NCBI GenBank assembly: GCA_004524445.1
Contig: SDNP01000007.1
Coordinates: 33,141 to 97,140, forward strand
Direction: 5' to 3'
Origin: Candidatus Thorarchaeota archaeon
GTDB lineage: Archaea > Asgardarchaeota > Thorarchaeia > Thorarchaeales > Thorarchaeaceae
DNA length: 64,000 nt
The position numbers and the translations under genes were made by a program. Positions within the stretch are counted from its first letter, which is position 1; each line of letters starts with the position of its first letter. Positions 63,976 to 64,000 of the stretch are shown one piece after another. Below the pieces are notes generated by a model. The model worked only from the letters and a program-made list of their open reading frames with translations. It was not told the DNA's origin and searched no databases.

Positions 63976-64000
63976 CGGTGCAACGTAGGTTGCTCCTGAA

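Overview
This window is archaeal. It carries SRP19, Gar1, an Rpc34/TFE-beta-like factor, Trm1, archaeal UMP kinase, TATA/BRE-type promoters, tRNAs with bulge-helix-bulge (BHB) introns and genome-encoded CCA, and an archaeal 16S rRNA gene. The gene set suggests an Asgard archaeon, most likely Thorarchaeota-like: tetrahydromethanopterin (H4MPT) C1 genes without methanogenesis genes, a longin-like domain protein, AcuC/HDAC and PadR/HAAS pairs. The lineage is an inference from gene content and was not computed.

Layout. 1-4.6 kb: pyrB (cut by the edge), dCMP deaminase, SRP19, gar1, TFE-beta-like, rRNA 2'-O-methyltransferase, trm1, cyclophilin. 4.7-14.1 kb: H+-pyrophosphatase, TIM-barrel protein, tRNA-Ile(GAT), thioredoxin, CoA-transferase/GNAT fusion, OFA-type carrier, acetyl-CoA synthetase. 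14.3-16.8 kb: exported protein, fdhD, ECF-S-like membrane protein. 17-25.8 kb: the H4MPT methyl branch (mer, mtd, mch, fwdC, ftr, fwdD, fwdB, fwdA). 26-33 kb: membrane protein, HEFHH metalloprotein, old-yellow-enzyme, PadR/HAAS pair, longin-like protein. 33-36.3 kb: corrinoid protein, MtrH-type methyltransferase, two ferredoxin-like proteins. 36.3-47.6 kb: split PEP-synthase-like dikinase, unknown genes, alpha/beta hydrolase, HDAC, CPBP protease, an UroD/MtaA-like gene interrupted by TAG, DNA polymerase X. 47.7-58.5 kb: three micro-ORFs, tRNA-Leu(CAA), hydrolase, wHTH, pyrH, aldo/keto reductase, secreted protein, valS, two OsmC proteins, methyltransferase, DUF302, tRNA-Ala(CGC), wHTH/membrane pair. 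58.6-64 kb: candidate ncRNA, zinc ribbon, M1 aminopeptidase, 16S rRNA.

Metabolism. fwd, ftr, mch, mtd and mer convert CO2/formylmethanofuran to methyl-H4MPT or run in reverse. The corrinoid protein and MtrH give a route for methyl groups to or from H4MPT. Acetyl-CoA synthetase, CoA transferase, OFA carrier and FdhD fit acetate/formate exchange, and the H+-PPase recovers the pyrophosphate made by acetyl-CoA synthetase.

Most unusual observation: the three tRNA genes and the 16S rRNA gene together hold nine short insertions (26-32 nt). Most can be drawn as BHB mini-introns of one design: a 9-10 position intron helix, a 5-nt loop, a 4-bp central helix and 3-nt bulges. In the 16S gene all five are exactly 30 nt, at E. 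coli positions near 908, 1346, 1386, 1499 and 1531. The last one separates helix 45 from the anti-Shine-Dalgarno sequence. In the tRNAs they lie at 37/38 (Ile, Leu), in the D-loop (Leu) and in the T-arm (Ala).
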